Assembly (NCBI GenBank): GCA_002179805.1
Contig: NAVB01000077.1
Span: forward strand, 1 to 64,000
Direction: 5' to 3'
Source: Acanthamoeba lenticulata
Taxonomy: Eukaryota > Discosea > Longamoebia > Acanthamoebidae
Length of the DNA: 64,000 nt
The notes under the pieces were generated by a model. It saw only the letters and a program-made list of their open reading frames with translations. It was not told where the DNA came from and searched no databases. The translations under genes and the position numbers were made by a program. This document shows positions 61,754 to 64,000 of this stretch, piece by piece. Numbering within the stretch: position 1 is the stretch's first letter; every line of letters begins with the position of its first letter.

Positions 61754-63800
61754 ATGGGGTTCTCTTCCTTGCTCAGTTCTGCCAAATGGGGTACTTGAGG
61801 CTCAGCTATAAATCTTGAACCTTCTCAATCACTAGAATTGTGCACCGACAATATTGCGGATGAGATTTTGTTGATTAATTTGGGTTGTGCAGATGAGTGG
61901 CTGGCCTACAGTACGGTGAAGGTCGTGCGCATACAGGACAAACGAGTTGGTCTGCTCCACTACGCCATCCTCTTGTGCGTTGTGGGTTACATCTTGGGCT
62001 ACACCGTCCTCTACCAGCAGCGCTACCTGCTCCTGCAGCGCCCCGTCGGCTCCGTCCGCGTCTCGCTCCTCAGCGTACGTCGCGTCCAAGCCACACTCGC
62101 ACGACACCACACGACACACGCGTGTGCGCTTCCCCGCTCATGCGCACTCTCCACACTCGCGCCCTTCATGACAGCCGCAATCGCGAGGCGAGGCGCCGAT
62201 GCCGGCCACCGAGCTGGCCTACTGCCTGCAGGCCCGCAACCTGACGCGCAAGGGCTTCGTCAACCACGAGTGCCTCTACTGGGACGAGAACCTGGTCGTC
62301 TATCCGGCGACCGAGGCCACCGCCATGGTGCGACCTTCATTCCTTCTCGAGGAGGAAGAGGTGGAGGAGGAGGACACCACGAGGCTCAGCTCTGTTGTGC
62401 GTTGCTTGCGCAGTTTGTGACCACGCGGGTCACGCAGACGAACCAGACGCTGGCCAACGGGTGCAGCCTGGACCAGCCCACCTGCACCTATGTCGACGTC
62501 AACTCGACCGACAGCTTCATCGCTGACATTGGCAACTTCACGGTTCGGCCGTAGCTTTCCTTCCCTTCTTGTGCGTGCGTTCGTGCAGGTCCTCACCTGT
62601 CCGTCTTGACGATTGGGGAATCAGGTGATGGTCGATCACTCCATCTACGCGCCCAAGGTGGGCATCCACGCCAACTCAGTCGAGCTGCCGGGCCGCCTGC
62701 TCGACCTCGACGGCAACGCGGTTCGTATTTTTAAAAAAATAATCATAAAATAATAAAAATAATGACCGTCACGTTCCGGTGGCTGGCGCGGCGCAGATCA
62801 ATCGGCTCGACGCAAACGAGAGTCTTGGCGTCGAGGGCAAGCCGGACGTGCTCCGCATCAGCACGCTTCTCCAGGCCGCCGGTGTCGAGTCGCTCGACAC
62901 CCCATGTACGGACGACGCACGACAACCGCTCGAGCCCACGACCACCAACACGTTGTTGCGTTGTTTCGTGCGTGTGTGCGTGTTGTGTCGTGCGCGCAGC
63001 GTCGGTCAACAAGACGCGGAGCAAGCGGTACGACGGCGTGGTGGTCCTCGTGTTCATCACGTACAGCAACACGTACAGCTACGACACCCGCAACATCCGC
63101 TACGAGTACTCGCTGCGCGTGGTCGACCGCACCAAGTTCAAGGTCGTCCAGCCCATCTACACCAAGAGCATCGAGAGCCGCGTGATCTGGAACCGCCACG
63201 GCGTCCGCTTCATCTTCCTCCAGACGGGCGAGCTCGGTGCCTTTGACTTTGCCACTCTCCTCCTCAGCGTGCGCCCTCTTCTTCCTCCTCTTCTTCATCA
63301 TCATTTTGATCCTTTGGTCTGGCTTACTTATTATGTTGCCTTTGTTGGCTCCAGTTCGTATCGGGTCTGGGCCTCCTGGTGCGGCTTTTCCTCTTTGCAT
63401 GTTTTTTTTTCATTCTGTTTTTGTTTTGTTTTTTTTTTGTTTTTGTAATATTTGTTTGTGTTTATGTTTTCTTTGTTTTTTGTTGTTTTTTTTGTTTTGT
63501 TTGCTGACTCTCGCACGCACGTGCAGGCGGTGGCGACGCTGGTAGTCGACCTGTTCGCCCTCTACGTCCTCAAATCGGGCCGGCGCGTCTACTCCAAGTA
63601 CAAGTTCCTTCCCACTCCCACTTACCAAGGTGCCTGCCTCTTCCTCCTTTCCCTTTTCACCCTCTTGTTGCCTGGTCCTGTTAACCTGTTTCTTCAAAAT
63701 CAATTACGAAATAAAAATAGAACTCGGGCAGGAGCACGAGTCCATCCGCAGCCCATCAGACATGGAGAGGGTTTACTTGGGTGATATTGTGAGCTCCTGA
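61754..63800 (+). CDS. P2X receptor (ATP-gated cation channel)
   Basis: Eight or nine exons. ATG 61754 gives MGFSSLLSSAKW, spliced (donor 61791, acceptor ttgtgcag) to DEWLAYSTVKVVRIQDKRVG. This carries the conserved cytosolic YxTxK motif just before TM1 (LLHYAILLCVVGYILGYTVL). The ectodomain exons include AYCLQARNLTRKGFVNHEC, VTTRVTQTNQTLANGC, VMVDHSIYAPKVGIHANSVE, DVLRISTLLQAAGV, YSYDTRNIRYEYSLRVVDRT (NxR as in the P2X NFR site) and IESRVIWNRHGVRFIFLQTG. GAFDFATLL leads to TM2 (AVATLVVDLFALYVLKSG) and the C-terminal YxxxK sequence YSKYK. The last exon ends GDIVSS, TGA 63798-63800. Amoebozoan P2X channels act on the contractile vacuole in Dictyostelium; that location here is an inference. The upstream ATP-contact 'KxKG' strand is not obvious. 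Confidence 0.85.
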
Positions 63801-64000
63801 TTTCATGATGATCCTGCGCGAGGAACAAATAAATTAAATATCCTCCTTTGCTGCCCAACTACACCAAGCCCCCACCTCCTTTGTATAGGCCTCAATAAAG
63901 AGTGCTGCTTTCAAAACCAAATAAGCCTTATCCACCCAGGGCATTCTTGCGCTCACTTAAAAAACAGGCATCCACTCCAATCCACGCGCTGATGTCAGTT
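63801..64000 (+). other. 3' flank with polyadenylation signals
   Basis: AATAAA occurs shortly after the P2X stop (about 63827-63832) and again near 63893 (caataaagag). No gene is visible in the last 200 bp. Confidence 0.5.

Overview
The window looks like nuclear DNA of a free-living amoebozoan, most likely Acanthamoeba or a close relative (an inference from style and gene content, not from a database match). Genes are dense and lie on both strands. Coding DNA is GC-rich and split by many short introns, mostly about 40-120 nt and often A/T-rich, with GT-AG ends. Intergenic gaps are often under 200 bp. The content is eukaryotic: SUMO E1 subunit, VID27, ARF-type GTPases, an APLF-like repair protein, a P2X channel, F-box proteins and a eukaryotic tRNA-Ile. 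No operons, CRISPR arrays or insertion sequences were seen.

Layout, left to right. 61-1541: SLC35D-type nucleotide-sugar transporter (runs off the left edge). 2136-3455: LRR-RING ubiquitin ligase. 3.5-5.3 kb: heptad-coding minisatellite, a small membrane ORF and a decayed F-box-repeat relic. 5.3-10.9 kb: SAE1, 5-hydroxyisourate hydrolase and VID27, with SAE1 and the hydrolase starting only 74 bp apart. 11.0-13.9 kb: an acidic LFD-motif protein and an EDC1/PNRC-like decapping-activator candidate. 14.5-18.5 kb: two divergent genes sharing a C-terminal Cys/His module. 18.5-22.5 kb: small zinc-ribbon-like gene, mitochondrial small protein, tRNA-Ile(AAU) with a nearby tRNA fragment, F-box protein, oxidoreductase relic and ankyrin protein. 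22.5-26.5 kb: GH16-like secreted protein lacking its catalytic segment, and a TPR/HNH-like fusion. 26.6-28.6 kb: frameshifted F-box/27-aa-repeat gene and a ferritin-like protein.

28.8-37.9 kb: APLF-like protein (zf-PARP, FHA, PBZ, CUE-like), mitochondrial P-loop ATPase, zinc-type oxidoreductase and MORN-variant protein. 37.98-38.25 kb: an unidentified, strongly folded RNA candidate, followed by an oxidoreductase pseudogene. 38.9-43.4 kb: a gene reading as LRR-ARF-LRR-ARF. 43.7-47.5 kb: F-box protein, an intact F-box gene with 21 copies of the 27-aa repeat, and its inverted relic. 47.8-56.7 kb: SH3 protein, coiled-coil protein, P-protein (OCA2-like) transporter and MFS transporter. 57.4-61.6 kb: protein with five winged-helix-like repeats. 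61.75-63.8 kb: P2X receptor.

Two themes run through the window. One is turnover of F-box/repeat genes and of an oxidoreductase family, each present as one intact copy plus broken pieces. The other is unusual domain combinations (tandem LRR-ARF, PARP finger with PBZ, TPR with HNH, repeated winged helices). Exon boundaries were inferred by eye from splice consensus and frame continuity, so internal junctions are provisional even where the gene identity is firm.
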